From: Desulfofundulus thermobenzoicus
GTDB taxonomy: Bacteria > Bacillota > Desulfotomaculia > Desulfotomaculales > Desulfovirgulaceae
Length of the DNA stretch: 64,000 bases
Direction: 5' to 3'
NCBI RefSeq assembly: GCF_009428905.1
Contig: NZ_WHYR01000011.1
Coordinates: 18,800 to 82,799 of the forward strand
The notes under the pieces were generated by a model. It had not been told where the DNA came from. It ran no database searches and saw only the letters and a list, made by a program, of their open reading frames with translations. Below are positions 15,890-25,320 of the stretch, piece after piece (the stretch's first letter is position 1; every line of letters begins with the position of its first letter). The translations under genes and the position numbers were made by a program.

Positions 15890-18800
15890 TCAAATGTTGG
15901 CGGGACCGGCCAGGGATACGAGCACGGGCCGGCGGTGGGCAGGCGTTTCTTCGGGCGCCGGTTCCCCGGAAACCGGTAACAATGGTATTTCTTTTTGCCG
16001 CGCCGGTCGTGAAACCGCTCCGATTATGGAATAGACCAGACGGTCCAGGACTGCACTCAAGCCCACTCCCAGACCCATCACCAGCCAATCCAACAGGCCC
16101 GGCGGGCTGGTTTTCAGGAAGGAACGCAGGCCGGGCAGGTAACAGGCGCCCAGCAACAACCCCCCGGAGAGGGCCAGGGAACCGGTAAGGAAGCGGTTTG
16201 CCCCCGTGGCCGCATCCCGGCGGCACTGTACGGCGTAAAGCAACTGGCTCATGGTCAGGGTGCCCAGTACCACCGTCCTGGCCGCCGTTAAATTCCTCCT
16301 CCCGCCCGGACTGATCAGGTAGGCACCGAGGGCGGAAAGGCCGATGGCCAGCCCCCGGGAAAGGATGTGACCCGTGTATTCCCGGTCGAAGAACCGGGCC
16401 GTGGTGGGCCGGGGCTTTTGTTCCATTACACCGGCGGCCGGGCGTTCCATGCCCAGGGCCAGGGCCGGCAGGCCGTCACCCAGGATGTTCAGCCATAGCA
16501 GGTGAATGGGTACCAGAGGCAGGGGCAGCCCCAGAGCCACGGCCATGAACATCAGCAATACCTCGCCGGCATTGGTGGCCAGCTGATAGCGCACCGAGCG
16601 GCGAATGCTGGCGTAAATGCCCCGTCCTTCAGCCATGGCCTCCACCACCGTGGCAAAATTGTCGTCGGCAATGATCATGGTGGAAGCTTCCCGGGTGACA
16701 TGGGTGCCGCTTTTGCCCATGGCTATACCCACATGGGCCTTCTTTACCGCCGGGGCGTCGTTTGCCCCGTCGCCAATCATGGCCACCACATGCCCGGCAT
16801 CCCGCAGGGCCTTGACCAGCCGCAGCTTGTGCCTGGGCAGCACCCGGGCGAACACATTGACCTCCGCCGCCGCCCGCATCAGTTCTTCGTCGGACATTTT
16901 TTCTATTTCCCGTCCGGACAGCACCCGGCCGGCCACGCCCATCAGGCCCAGCTCGTTTGCCACCGCCCGGGCCGTTTGGGGCTGGTCCCCGGTGATCATC
17001 ACCAGCCGCACGCCGGCCCGGCGGCATCTTTCCACGGCCGCCGGGGCTTCTTCCCGCAGGGGATCCACCATCCCCAGCAACCCCAGGAAAATCAGCCCCC
17101 CTTCCTGCCCGGCCAGCTTTTCCGCCGGTTCTATGCCGGGGCGGCAGGCCACGGCCAGCACCCGCAGCGCCCGCCGGGCCATTTCCCGGTTCATCAGCCC
17201 AATGGCCCGGCGCATTTTGTCGTCCAGGGGAGCGGGGCCATCTTCCAGCCACACCCTGTCACACAGGTCCAGCACCACCTCCGGTGCCCCCTTGGTATAC
17301 AGGGTGGTTCCCCCTTCTTCCCGGCAGGCCACCGTCATGCGCCCCCGTTCGGGATCAAAGGGCACTTCCCCCCTCCGGGGGTGCTCCCGGCGCAACTTTT
17401 CCGGATCGATCCCCGCCTTGCGGGCACAAACCAGAATGGCTCCCTCCAGGGGATCCCCCCATACCTTAAAGTTGTTCTCCCTTTCTCCCGGGAGCAGGCG
17501 GGCATCACTGCACAGCACCGCTCCTTTCAATGTGCGCCACAGGGACTTTTCTTCCCCGGCCATCACCCGCTTATCCCGGCAGAGCAGTTCACCCGCGGCA
17601 TCATAGCCGGCGCCGGTCACCCGGTATAACCTGCCGGCGGTGTAAACGGCCCGCACGGTCTGCTCGTTCCGGGTGAGGGTACCGGTTTTGTCGCTGCAGA
17701 TCACCGTAACGGAGCCCAGGGTTTCCACCCCCGAAAGGCGGCGGACGATGGCCTGTTTTCTGGCCATCCGCCACACCCCGGCGGCCAGGGCTATGGTTAC
17801 CGTGGCCGGCAAACCCTCGGGAATGGCCGCCACAGCCAGGCTCACACCGGTCATAAACATGCTCAGGGGACGCTCACCCCGCAGGATCCCGGCCAGAAAA
17901 ACCAGGCCGCTCACGGCCAGACAGCCTAGCAGCACCCCCCGGCTGATCACCCCCAGGCGCTTTTGCAGCGGGGTTTCCTCCTCTCCGTTCTGCAGCAGGC
18001 CGGAAATCTTGCCTATTTCCGTATCCAGGCCCGTGGCCACCACCACCCCGGTGGCCTTGCCCCTGGTCACGGTGGTACCCATAAAGACCATATTGCGGCA
18101 ATCGTGGAGCATCAGGCAGTCTTCCTGGGCGGCGGTGTATTTGCTCACGGGCAGGGACTCACCGGTCAAAGTCGATTCCTCCACCGCCAGATCCTCCACG
18201 GAAAGCAGGCGCATGTCCGCAGGCACTCCGTCACCCTGCTCCAGCAGAACCACATCGCCGGGCACCAGTTCCGCCGCCGGCAGTTCCACCGGCCGCCCGC
18301 CCCGGATCACCCGGGCGGTGGCCGCGGTCATTTCCCGCAGGGCCGCTAAGGCCGTTTCCGCCTTCTGTTCCTGCAGCACGCCGAACATGGCGTTCAACAC
18401 CACAATGGAGATGATGGCCAGGGCATCCCCCACTTCCCCCAGGAACAGACAAACCACACTGGAACCCAGCAGCGTCTGAACCATCAGATTCTGCAACTGG
18501 GCGGCAAAACGGGACCAGAAACCCGGGGGTTTGCCCTCCGGCAAACGGTTGGGACCATACAGGCCCAGCCTGCGGGCGGCTTCCGTTTCATCCAGTCCCC
18601 GGCGGGCATCGGTTTGCAGGCGGGTTACCACTTCCGCACCGGTTTGCCCTGCCCAACCGTTGCCGTTAAAGGGGCGGTGGGCCCGCGCACCGGCCGCGGC
18701 ATTCCCCTTATGCGGCCCGGCGGTATCCTTTACCCGCTCCGGCCGTACCCCGCCGCTCCCGGGATCCGGCACCCCTGCGCCCTTTTCGGCACCCGGTTCC

Positions 18801-20794
18801 CGGTGCCCGGTCCCGGAAATAAGCCTGAAAGACGGCTGTTTTCCCCGCGAACCCCACTTCCGGCCGCCCGGTGCGTTGTCCCCATCACCGGCTCCCGGCC
18901 CGGCTTCCCCCGGACCGTTCCTGCCAAACAACTCCCGGTAGGCGCCGGCAGCCAGCAGGAGATTGACCAGGTCGTAATATAGAAGGGACGCAAAAAGAGA
19001 AATTCTCCCGGTGGCGGCAAGGAACAGGCCCAGATAATTGGCCAGACGCAGAAAGTGAATATTTTTTTGTACCCGGACGGCAAAGGTCCGGCCCAGGTGA
19101 AAGGCCAGGGCCAGTTTCCCGGGGTGGCCATCGGGAATAACCATCACATCCCGCCCCGGCTGGAGATGCACAAAAAGCCCGCCGGAAGGACCGGTGAACA
19201 CCCGGGCCACCCGCTGTCCGGCGGCGACCATGCCGGCTGTCCGCTCCTCCAGCCCGGACTGGTGCGGATCCTCCACCACATCCAGACCCATACCTTCCAG
19301 GAGAGATCCCACCCCCCGCTCGGGGGCAAAGACAAAGATGTTTTGCACGCCGCCGGTCCGCAGTCCGGTTATTACCTGTGTGATACCCGGACGGGGCATA
19401 CAGTAAACGCCCATAAGACCCAGAAAACGTCCCTGCCGGACCACTCCCAGGGGCACCTGTCCCAGGTGAACCAGCTGCTTGCTTTTCAGGTCAATCCACT
19501 GGTCAACCAGTCCGCCGGTTTTTTGCAGGGGCCCCACAAAGGCATTCTCCAGGCCAATGCGGCCCTTTAGCTCCAATGGACCGCCGGCCAGTACTTCCAC
19601 CTCCTGCTCTTCAACCCGGGCGGGAAAGAGGGCCGCCAGGGGGTGGCCGGCTTTTCCGGCCAGTGCCGCTGCCGTGTGCAAAATCTCCCGGGGACGCACA
19701 CCCGGCCGGGCAAGCACTTCGCCCATTTGCGCAGGCATCAAAAACAGACCGGCATCTTCGAAGAAAACCGTATCCACATCACAAAGCTGCTGCCAGAAAC
19801 CGGAGTGGGGGACATTTATGCCCAGCCGGCCGGCTTTCACGGCCAGGGCCGCACCGGTCATGGCCAGGCTTTTACGGCCGCCGGCTGGATTGGCCGTCAC
19901 CAGCATGGCCAGCGCCCGGGAAGGTCTGGCCGTAAATAGCCCGGTCAGGGCGGACAGGCCCAGGGCCGTCCCGGTTGTTTCGGCCATATATGTATCGGTC
20001 AACCGGGCGCACCGGGATGCATCCCCTGCCCCTTCCCCGGCCGCAATGTCCCCCCCTTCGCCACCCGTTTTACGATAGCGCCGGCGTACCAGGGCATCCA
20101 TGACAGCCGCCACGCTGGAAAGCCAGAAAAGGGTAAGGCCGGGCAAGCTTTCCCTCAACAATGCCGCCCCCAGACCCACCAGTGCTACCAGCCTCTGCCA
20201 GGCAGGTTGTTCACCGCCGGCTCCTTCCTTTCTTCCTGATAACAACGGGTAACCGGCCAGCAAGTTGGTGGCCACCGCCGCACGGAACAGGGAAGGGGAA
20301 CCGGCCAGGGTGGAGGGGCCTTTAAAAAGGCGCTTTACCCCCACCAGAGCAATGGCCGCCCCGCCCAGGGCCAGGGCGGTCATATTCCTGACCACGGGGT
20401 CGCTTTCCCCGGAAGCCCTGGCTCCAGGAGCGGAAGGCGGTGGTTGCTCCTTCAGGGAGGTGTCAAAATCCACCCTTTCCCTCTTACCGGCAGGGTCGTG
20501 CCCATGCCCACCGGGATCAACCGGCCGGGGATTGGACAGCAACTCCGACCACAGTTCACCCACCTGCCGGACAAGCCACTGCCAGTCTCCCCCCTGGTCG
20601 AATTGAATCAGCACCCGCCCGGAAACGGGGTTGGCCACCACCCGCCGGACACCCGGCAGTGCCGCCAGACCACCGGCCAGTTCCCCCGCCAGCCGGGGGC
20701 GCCGGGCCAGCCCGGGCAGGTGCAGGCGCAACCGTCCCGGGAGACGGTGTACTATTTCCGGGCGCAGGCTGTTTTTTATTTCAGTGACGGCCAT
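15890..20794 (-). CDS. Giant cation P-type ATPase with an N-terminal degenerate pseudo-ATPase half
   Basis: A 1634-residue membrane pump, far longer than the usual 850-950. Order: an HMA_2-like domain without CxxC (about 13-65), a degenerate P-type half (about 270-630) where the phosphorylation motif reads EDAGL instead of DKTGT and the CPC-type motif reads NPA, a Gly/charge-rich linker (about 640-715), then a complete P2A-type pump. The active half has TGES (about 876), PEGLP in M4 (about 991), DKTGT (about 1035), GDGANDAPA (about 1346) and M5/M6 ligands NAGE and LNILGD resembling calcium pumps. ATG follows AGGGGGG. Similar two-half architecture is known in mycobacterial CtpI-like pumps. Calcium or another divalent ion is the likely substrate; this is inferred. 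Confidence 0.85.
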   Translation of the reverse strand: MAVTEIKNSLRPEIVHRLPGRLRLHLPGLARRPRLAGELAGGLAALPGVRRVVANPVSGRVLIQFDQGGDWQWLVRQVGELWSELLSNPRPVDPGGHGHDPAGKRERVDFDTSLKEQPPPSAPGARASGESDPVVRNMTALALGGAAIALVGVKRLFKGPSTLAGSPSLFRAAVATNLLAGYPLLSGRKEGAGGEQPAWQRLVALVGLGAALLRESLPGLTLFWLSSVAAVMDALVRRRYRKTGGEGGDIAAGEGAGDASRCARLTDTYMAETTGTALGLSALTGLFTARPSRALAMLVTANPAGGRKSLAMTGAALAVKAGRLGINVPHSGFWQQLCDVDTVFFEDAGLFLMPAQMGEVLARPGVRPREILHTAAALAGKAGHPLAALFPARVEEQEVEVLAGGPLELKGRIGLENAFVGPLQKTGGLVDQWIDLKSKQLVHLGQVPLGVVRQGRFLGLMGVYCMPRPGITQVITGLRTGGVQNIFVFAPERGVGSLLEGMGLDVVEDPHQSGLEERTAGMVAAGQRVARVFTGPSGGLFVHLQPGRDVMVIPDGHPGKLALAFHLGRTFAVRVQKNIHFLRLANYLGLFLAATGRISLFASLLYYDLVNLLLAAGAYRELFGRNGPGEAGPGAGDGDNAPGGRKWGSRGKQPSFRLISGTGHREPGAEKGAGVPDPGSGGVRPERVKDTAGPHKGNAAAGARAHRPFNGNGWAGQTGAEVVTRLQTDARRGLDETEAARRLGLYGPNRLPEGKPPGFWSRFAAQLQNLMVQTLLGSSVVCLFLGEVGDALAIISIVVLNAMFGVLQEQKAETALAALREMTAATARVIRGGRPVELPAAELVPGDVVLLEQGDGVPADMRLLSVEDLAVEESTLTGESLPVSKYTAAQEDCLMLHDCRNMVFMGTTVTRGKATGVVVATGLDTEIGKISGLLQNGEEETPLQKRLGVISRGVLLGCLAVSGLVFLAGILRGERPLSMFMTGVSLAVAAIPEGLPATVTIALAAGVWRMARKQAIVRRLSGVETLGSVTVICSDKTGTLTRNEQTVRAVYTAGRLYRVTGAGYDAAGELLCRDKRVMAGEEKSLWRTLKGAVLCSDARLLPGERENNFKVWGDPLEGAILVCARKAGIDPEKLRREHPRRGEVPFDPERGRMTVACREEGGTTLYTKGAPEVVLDLCDRVWLEDGPAPLDDKMRRAIGLMNREMARRALRVLAVACRPGIEPAEKLAGQEGGLIFLGLLGMVDPLREEAPAAVERCRRAGVRLVMITGDQPQTARAVANELGLMGVAGRVLSGREIEKMSDEELMRAAAEVNVFARVLPRHKLRLVKALRDAGHVVAMIGDGANDAPAVKKAHVGIAMGKSGTHVTREASTMIIADDNFATVVEAMAEGRGIYASIRRSVRYQLATNAGEVLLMFMAVALGLPLPLVPIHLLWLNILGDGLPALALGMERPAAGVMEQKPRPTTARFFDREYTGHILSRGLAIGLSALGAYLISPGGRRNLTAARTVVLGTLTMSQLLYAVQCRRDAATGANRFLTGSLALSGGLLLGACYLPGLRSFLKTSPPGLLDWLVMGLGVGLSAVLDRLVYSIIGAVSRPARQKEIPLLPVSGEPAPEETPAHRRPVLVSLAGPANI

Positions 20795-21082
20795 GGACTA
20801 CCCCCCTTGAAGAAAAATGCCGCCCCCGGCAGCACATTTGTTCTGTCCGACTAATTTCCGGTTTGGCCGTAGCCTTATTCAACCGCCGGCCAGGGGAAGC
20901 CTGTTAAACTGTTCAACCAAAAGGCCCATCTCCTACAAAAGACACCTTATTTTTTCCAGAGATGTTATTGCGGCCACCCGGTGCGACCCGCTCTGTGGTC
21001 GTCCCCAGCCGTCAACCGTTCCTTTTGGGTTCGGCCGGCACATCTTCCCTCGCACAGCCACCCGCCAAACCCTCTTCCCGTT

Positions 21083-21505
21083 TCAGTCCTGTTTTTCACC
21101 GGGAGCCGTTTCTTCTTCCCCTTCGGCCGCCTGCTGCTTCCGGGCTTCTTCCACCAGGCCCGTGAAGCGTTCCTTGAAACCGTCGGCCACCTGCCGCACC
21201 CGGTCAGCCGCAGCCAGCCCCGTCCCCACGGCAGCCACGGTGGCCGCGTGTACTTTTTCGGCTATCAGCGGGGGCTTTTCTTCCTCTGCCTTTGCCCGGG
21301 CTTCAGCCACCAGGTCGTTAACCCCTTCACTGATTTTATTGCCGATCCCCTTCACCTGATCGGAAGCCACCAGCACCATTTTGGCGGTCTGTACCAGCAA
21401 CCCCCGCACCCCTTTGCGCAAAACGGGACTGACAGCCACACCCACGACCAGGCCGGAAACCAGCAGGCCCAGAGGAGAAGTACGTTGCAGCACACGGGTA
21501 AGCAC
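21083..21505 (-). CDS. Small DUF5132-like protein linked to the giant ATPase
   Basis: About 140 residues. One hydrophobic segment (LGLLVSGLVVGVAVSPVLRKG) followed by an amphipathic helix ending in EGVNDLVAEAR and a charged helical tail; this pattern resembles DUF5132 proteins that occur beside HMA-domain P-type ATPases. I chose the GTG at 21505, preceded by AAGGAGG; the longer frame to 21565 would start inside the promoter (-10 at 21537-21542). It precedes the ATPase gene on the same strand and is divergent from a gene with the same module. Function unknown. Confidence 0.7.
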   Translation of the reverse strand: MLTRVLQRTSPLGLLVSGLVVGVAVSPVLRKGVRGLLVQTAKMVLVASDQVKGIGNKISEGVNDLVAEARAKAEEEKPPLIAEKVHAATVAAVGTGLAAADRVRQVADGFKERFTGLVEEARKQQAAEGEEETAPGEKQD

Positions 21506-21536
21506 TGGTTTTCTCCCTCCTTCCAGCTTTTGACTC

Positions 21537-21565
21537 ATAGTAACATAATTTGACGGATATGTCAA
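21537..21565 (-). promoter_or_regulatory. Sigma-A promoter of the DUF5132-like gene and possibly the ATPase
   Basis: Minus-strand TTGACA (21560-21565), 17-bp spacer, TACTAT (21537-21542). The transcript would start near 21530, inside the longer open frame. The 288-bp gap before the ATPase has no clear second promoter. Confidence 0.8.
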
Positions 21566-21715
21566 TACGCAATTTAATCAATTTATAACAAAAAATTAAC
21601 AGTAACTTAATAATTCATTGGGCGGGGAGGAATTTTTCTTGCATTGTTTTACTTGCCTCAATTTCAATTAACTGCTAAGATATTATAAACCCCACAAACA
21701 AAGGAGTGTCCTCAA

Positions 21716-22306
21716 ATGAGACGCTACTATGCCGGACGGTACCGGCCCGAAGCCGATCTGGTGGAAGAACTGAGGGAAGAGTTGTTAAACGATCTGCGGA
21801 ACAGCACCCGGGGGGGATCGTACCGGCGTCCCTACTCCCGCCGGGAAATAGCCGCCTTGAAAAGGGATCTCTACCGGGAATTACAGGTCCTGCGGGATAT
21901 GGAAGAAAGGTTGCAGCGGAACGGATCTCCGGAAGTGATGACGGTCCTGCGGGAACTTTTGGATGAAACCCGGACAGAGGGCCTTTCTTTGCGGGATCTG
22001 GTGGACAACCTGCCCCGCAACTGTGGCGGCGTCATGAGCCGCCTCCCGGACTTTTTCAACCGGGGAAACACCCTTACCCTGCTCCTGATTCTGCTGGCCC
22101 TGGTATCCGTTCCCGCCCTGCGGGATAAGCTGCGCCCGCTGATTACCGCCATTCTGGAGCATTTATTTGCCCTGCTGGGAAGTGCACAGCAGCTCCTGGC
22201 TCAAATCAAGGAGGGAGTGGAGGACATTGTGGCCGAAGCGCAGTTTGAAAGATTGAAGGATTCCCTGGGGGAAAAGGGGGAGCAACAGCCACCCGCGGAA
22301 GGATGA
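21716..22306 (+). CDS. Membrane-anchored DUF5132-like protein
   Basis: A 196-residue protein with a basic, tyrosine/arginine-rich N-terminus, a charged helical region, one membrane segment (TLTLLLILLALVSVPALRDKLRPLI, about 117-140) and a tail ending in KEGVEDIVAEAQFERLKD. The membrane-plus-tail part matches the module in the divergent gene at 21083-21505 (P-V/A-LR before, EGV-N/E-D-L/I-VAEA after). ATG follows AAAGGAG. Likely a partner of the neighbouring giant ATPase or its membrane domain; inferred from gene order only. Confidence 0.7.
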   Translation: MRRYYAGRYRPEADLVEELREELLNDLRNSTRGGSYRRPYSRREIAALKRDLYRELQVLRDMEERLQRNGSPEVMTVLRELLDETRTEGLSLRDLVDNLPRNCGGVMSRLPDFFNRGNTLTLLLILLALVSVPALRDKLRPLITAILEHLFALLGSAQQLLAQIKEGVEDIVAEAQFERLKDSLGEKGEQQPPAEG

Positions 22307-22393
22307 CAGGTATCTCCGAAGGGCATGATGGAAAGAATTCACTCCAGGACCTTTTTACTGCCGGCCTGAAAATTAAAGCAGGAGGAATGGAAG

Positions 22394-22627
22394 GTGGACC
22401 ATGAAAAGCTGCCGGAAATAAAATCCAAACTGGGCCAGGCCCTGGCCTTGATCAAAGAGGGGGTGGATGAAAGCCTGCCCCTCCTGGGCGACGGACCGGG
22501 GAAAGAAATAACGGCCATGTGGGAGGATTTTTTGCGGGAGTTTCTCGCTTACATAAAGCAAAAAAGCCGGGAAACCCGGCGCAATTTATTTGCTTCCATA
22601 TCATTTCACCGCATCTGGCCCAAATAG
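22394..22627 (+). CDS. Small acidic/helical protein, 77 residues, same cluster
   Basis: Starts at a GTG eight bases after GGAGGA. Sequence is helical and begins with a stretch (KLGQALALIKEGVDESLPLL) that echoes the helical tail of the two DUF5132-like neighbours. No membrane segment or metal motif. It follows the 196-residue gene by 87 bp and converges on the membrane protein at 22648. Function unknown. Confidence 0.55.
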   Translation: MDHEKLPEIKSKLGQALALIKEGVDESLPLLGDGPGKEITAMWEDFLREFLAYIKQKSRETRRNLFASISFHRIWPK

Positions 22628-22647
22628 AGGGATACTACCGATGGCTG

Positions 22648-23853
22648 TTAAGAGTTCAGTTCCTGCCACCTTTTTCTTTCACTCCGGGTCTCCCGGGGAC
22701 GGCCCGACCATAAAATCAGGCTTAGAACCAGCAACACCACTCCCGCAACCAGGGACTTAAAATCCAAATGGAAGGCCGGCAGACACCGGGCCAGGATCAG
22801 GGCCGCTCCATAAAGTCCCAGGAACTGGATGGAGAAGTAATCCCCCTTTCCCAACTGTAAAGCCAGTCCACCGGTAAAAAGCAGTGCGGTCAGATAAGAA
22901 AACCCGGAAGAAAAATGGCCGAAGGAAATCAAAATTTCGCCCGTTATACCCAGAACAATGAAAGGGTAGCCCCAAAATGCCAGGCGGGAAAACCAGGTAT
23001 ACTTTTCCATGGTCAGGGCATAAAAATCAACAGCCAGAAAAAACACTTCCCGCCATGCCCTCGCCTTTTGCCACAAATTCAGGGTAGGGGTAATCACCGG
23101 CAGGGAATCCAGGGGGTGTTTGCGAGCCGGATAGAGATAGCCCATCCACCGGGGCACCAGGGCCATCCCCACCACCGCCACCCCGTCCGGCCAGCGGTCC
23201 GCCAGTATGGATACGCCACCGGAAACCCGGGCCAGCAGGTAGACGGCAGCCAGGTAGATGGAGGCAAAGAGCAGGCTGTGCATCAACCGCCAGTCGGGTG
23301 CCCACAGGGGCAAAAGGCAGAGCCAGAGCATGGGGACAACCATCATCAAAACCAGCCCGGTCCCTGCCCACCACACCACCAGGGCGGCCAGCACACCCAT
23401 AATAATAGTGGTGACCCAGGCCAGGGGGGAACGGTAATAGGTGGCGAAGAAATAGGCCCCGGCAAAGAGATGGTAGGCAACCAGAACGGACAGGGCCACC
23501 AGGGGGCCATCCCATACCGCGGCCAATCCGGCGGTGGGATATCCCAGAACAGCCGGGGTTCCCGGACGGCCGGACCACCACCAGAGGGGTGCCGCAACCA
23601 GCAAACTACCCAGCACCAGGCCGGTCCCAAACCAGACGGGCCGCACCCGCCCGGCCCGCCAGGCGGTGTAATACCCGGCAAGCACCAGTACAGGGGGATG
23701 CCAGGGATTTTTTACCGTCAACGCCGCCACAAGGGCAGGGATCATACCCTCCAGCAGGGAAGGCAGGATGTTTTTCCGGACGTTTTCCCGCCCGGGTAAA
23801 CTTGTGTTTTTTCCGGACACTGCAGGCGACACAACTACACCCCCACGAGACAT
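22648..23853 (-). CDS. Polytopic membrane protein of unknown function
   Basis: About 400 residues with roughly ten hydrophobic segments rich in Trp, Gly and Leu (for example ALVVWWAGTGLVLMMVVPML), and short charged loops; C-terminus basic. No transporter signature or catalytic motif is recognised. The start is uncertain: several GTG/ATG codons lie in the first 30 residues and no strong Shine-Dalgarno precedes the first. It stands alone between convergent and divergent neighbours. Confidence 0.65.
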   Translation of the reverse strand: MSRGGVVVSPAVSGKNTSLPGRENVRKNILPSLLEGMIPALVAALTVKNPWHPPVLVLAGYYTAWRAGRVRPVWFGTGLVLGSLLVAAPLWWWSGRPGTPAVLGYPTAGLAAVWDGPLVALSVLVAYHLFAGAYFFATYYRSPLAWVTTIIMGVLAALVVWWAGTGLVLMMVVPMLWLCLLPLWAPDWRLMHSLLFASIYLAAVYLLARVSGGVSILADRWPDGVAVVGMALVPRWMGYLYPARKHPLDSLPVITPTLNLWQKARAWREVFFLAVDFYALTMEKYTWFSRLAFWGYPFIVLGITGEILISFGHFSSGFSYLTALLFTGGLALQLGKGDYFSIQFLGLYGAALILARCLPAFHLDFKSLVAGVVLLVLSLILWSGRPRETRSERKRWQELNS

Positions 23854-24047
23854 ATGCTATTCGACAGATAGGATTAAATTCCCTGCCACCACAACCACCG
23901 GTCTGCAAAGAGTCACAACCGGCAGGAAACGGCAATGAAGACGTCGAAGATTAAAGTTAGGCCCGTGGAGATGTTTGGAACCAGTAAACCGGCAAAGCAA
24001 TAGGAATGTCGGAGAAAAAGCGAGCACGGGATCTGGAGGGTTTGCAC

Positions 24048-24389
24048 ATGCGCTGGCTGCTGAGCCTTTGTCTGAACGGGCTGGCCCTGTTGTTCATCGA
24101 CCACCTGGTGCCCGGTTTCCGGATTGTGGGGATTGGACCGGCCGTGCTGGCCGCCTTTGTCCTGGGCATAGTGAACACCCTGGTGCGTCCGGTGCTGGTA
24201 TTTTTCACCCTGCCCCTCACTGTCATCACACTGGGTTTGTTTATTTTTGTGATCAACGCCATCACCTTTACCATCACCGCCTGGCTGGTACCCGGTTTTC
24301 AGGTTTACAGCTTTGCCGGGGCTTTCTGGGGGGCGTTATTAACCAGTATGGCAGGCTGGCTCATTAACCTGTTCCTGGAAAGAGAATAA
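24048..24389 (+). CDS. YvlD/phage-holin-4 superfamily membrane protein
   Basis: A 113-residue four-helix membrane protein of the Phage_holin_4_2/YvlD family (PF04020-type): the pattern of NGLALLFIDHLVPGF, VNTLVRPVL, FTLPLTVITLGLF and NAITF(T)ITAWLVPGF is typical. I chose the ATG at 24048, seven bases after GGAGGG; the frame opens at 24006. The family is linked to envelope stress in Bacillus, and no role in phage lysis is implied by the name. Confidence 0.85.
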   Translation: MRWLLSLCLNGLALLFIDHLVPGFRIVGIGPAVLAAFVLGIVNTLVRPVLVFFTLPLTVITLGLFIFVINAITFTITAWLVPGFQVYSFAGAFWGALLTSMAGWLINLFLERE

Positions 24390-24415
24390 GTGTATAATTG
24401 TCTTCAAAAGAACAT

Positions 24416-24443
24416 TTGACAGTCTTCAACTAAATGATAAAAT
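24416..24443 (+). promoter_or_regulatory. Promoter of the bifunctional-nuclease-family gene
   Basis: TTGACA (24416-24421), 16-bp spacer, TAAAAT (24438-24443), 65 bp before the ATG. Confidence 0.75.
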
Positions 24444-24507
24444 AACAATAGAACCCCGGGGCAGGATGCGGGTTTTCCCGGATAGCATGTAAACGGAGGT
24501 GGGAGCG

Positions 24508-24987
24508 ATGATCCGCGTAAATGTGAAAGGCATTGCCTATGACATCTCGGGCAATCCAATCATACTGTTAACCGATGTGGAAGAAGAGCGGGTATTACCC
24601 ATCTGGGTAGGATTGCTGGAAGCCCACGCCATTGCAGTGGCCCTGGGACATGTCGCCGTACCCCGTCCCCTGACCCATGACCTGCTGAAGTCCACCTGCG
24701 AGGCTTTAGGAGCCCGTATCTCCCAGGTGGTGATTACCGACCTGAAGGAAAGCACCTTCTATGCGGAGGTTCACCTGGCTCTTCCCCAGCAGGGAGTGGT
24801 ACTGGATGCCCGGCCCAGCGACGCCGTGGCCCTGGCCCTGCGGGCGGCAGCGCCGGTATTCCTTGCCGATAAACTCAACGACCAAATGCTTTTTCTGAAA
24901 GATCTCTTTGACGAAGAAACCCGGGCCGAACTGGAAAAGCTTTTTAAAACCGACCTCATGCAGGAATATAAAAAGTCTTTACATTAA
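24508..24987 (+). CDS. Bifunctional nuclease family (DUF151/BFN) protein
   Basis: A 159-residue protein of the BFN (DUF151) family, some members of which have DNase/RNase activity. The family core ILLTDVEEERVLPIWVG, the acidic HxxLxP region and the RPSDAVALALR motif (about residue 105) are all visible. The ATG at 24508 follows GGAGGTGGGAGCG. Own promoter upstream and a strong terminator 47 bp after the stop, so it is a single-gene unit. Physiological role in this organism is not known. Confidence 0.88.
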   Translation: MIRVNVKGIAYDISGNPIILLTDVEEERVLPIWVGLLEAHAIAVALGHVAVPRPLTHDLLKSTCEALGARISQVVITDLKESTFYAEVHLALPQQGVVLDARPSDAVALALRAAAPVFLADKLNDQMLFLKDLFDEETRAELEKLFKTDLMQEYKKSLH

Positions 24988-25033
24988 ATTTTTCCAATAT
25001 TCCCAACCCATGATGCGGGGTATTGCCACCCGC

Positions 25034-25065
25034 AAACCTCCTGGGAAGGAGGTTTTTTATTTTTC
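25034..25065 (+). terminator. Rho-independent terminator
   Basis: Stem AAACCTCC / GGAGGTTT with a 6-nt loop followed by TTTTATTTTT. The next 220 bp (25066-25286) show no gene. Confidence 0.9.
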
Positions 25066-25286
25066 AGATATGTCCAGGGATAAAAAGGCTGCGGCAAAAG
25101 AACAATAAACAAAACGGTCTGCCGTGACCGCAACCATTTTAAAGGGGCCGTCCGGGTAAAAGTTCCCTCCATAAAACATACCCGGCGCTCACAGACGTTC
25201 GGATAGCTCAATAAGATACAAGCGGGTTCATCACCCAAAAATTACCGTATGGCGTGCGTGCTGGGCCATTTAACCAGAGCGGCGTC

Positions 25287-25303
25287 TGACCGACGACCAT
25301 TTT
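25287..25303 (+). repeat. Dispersed repeat TGACCGACGACCATTTT, copy a
   Basis: Exact 17-bp match to 54006-54022 and related to degenerate copies at 30146-30190 and 35170-35200. Here it ends six bases before the AGGAGG of the small gene at 25321. Confidence 0.7.
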
Positions 25304-25320
25304 GAAAGGAGGCGCAGTTC

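Noticed and set aside
16502..17629. Long plus-strand frame of about 375 codons opposite the P-type ATPase
   Set aside because: It mirrors a clearly functional gene in a GC-rich region, is full of Pro/Arg/His, has no ribosome site and matches no family.
24048..24389. Prophage holin
   Set aside because: No other phage genes are present and the YvlD family is widespread on chromosomes.
25195..25240. tRNA-like segment (GGATAGCTCAATAAGATA ... GGGTTCATC)
   Set aside because: No acceptor stem, anticodon arm or full T-arm can be formed around it.
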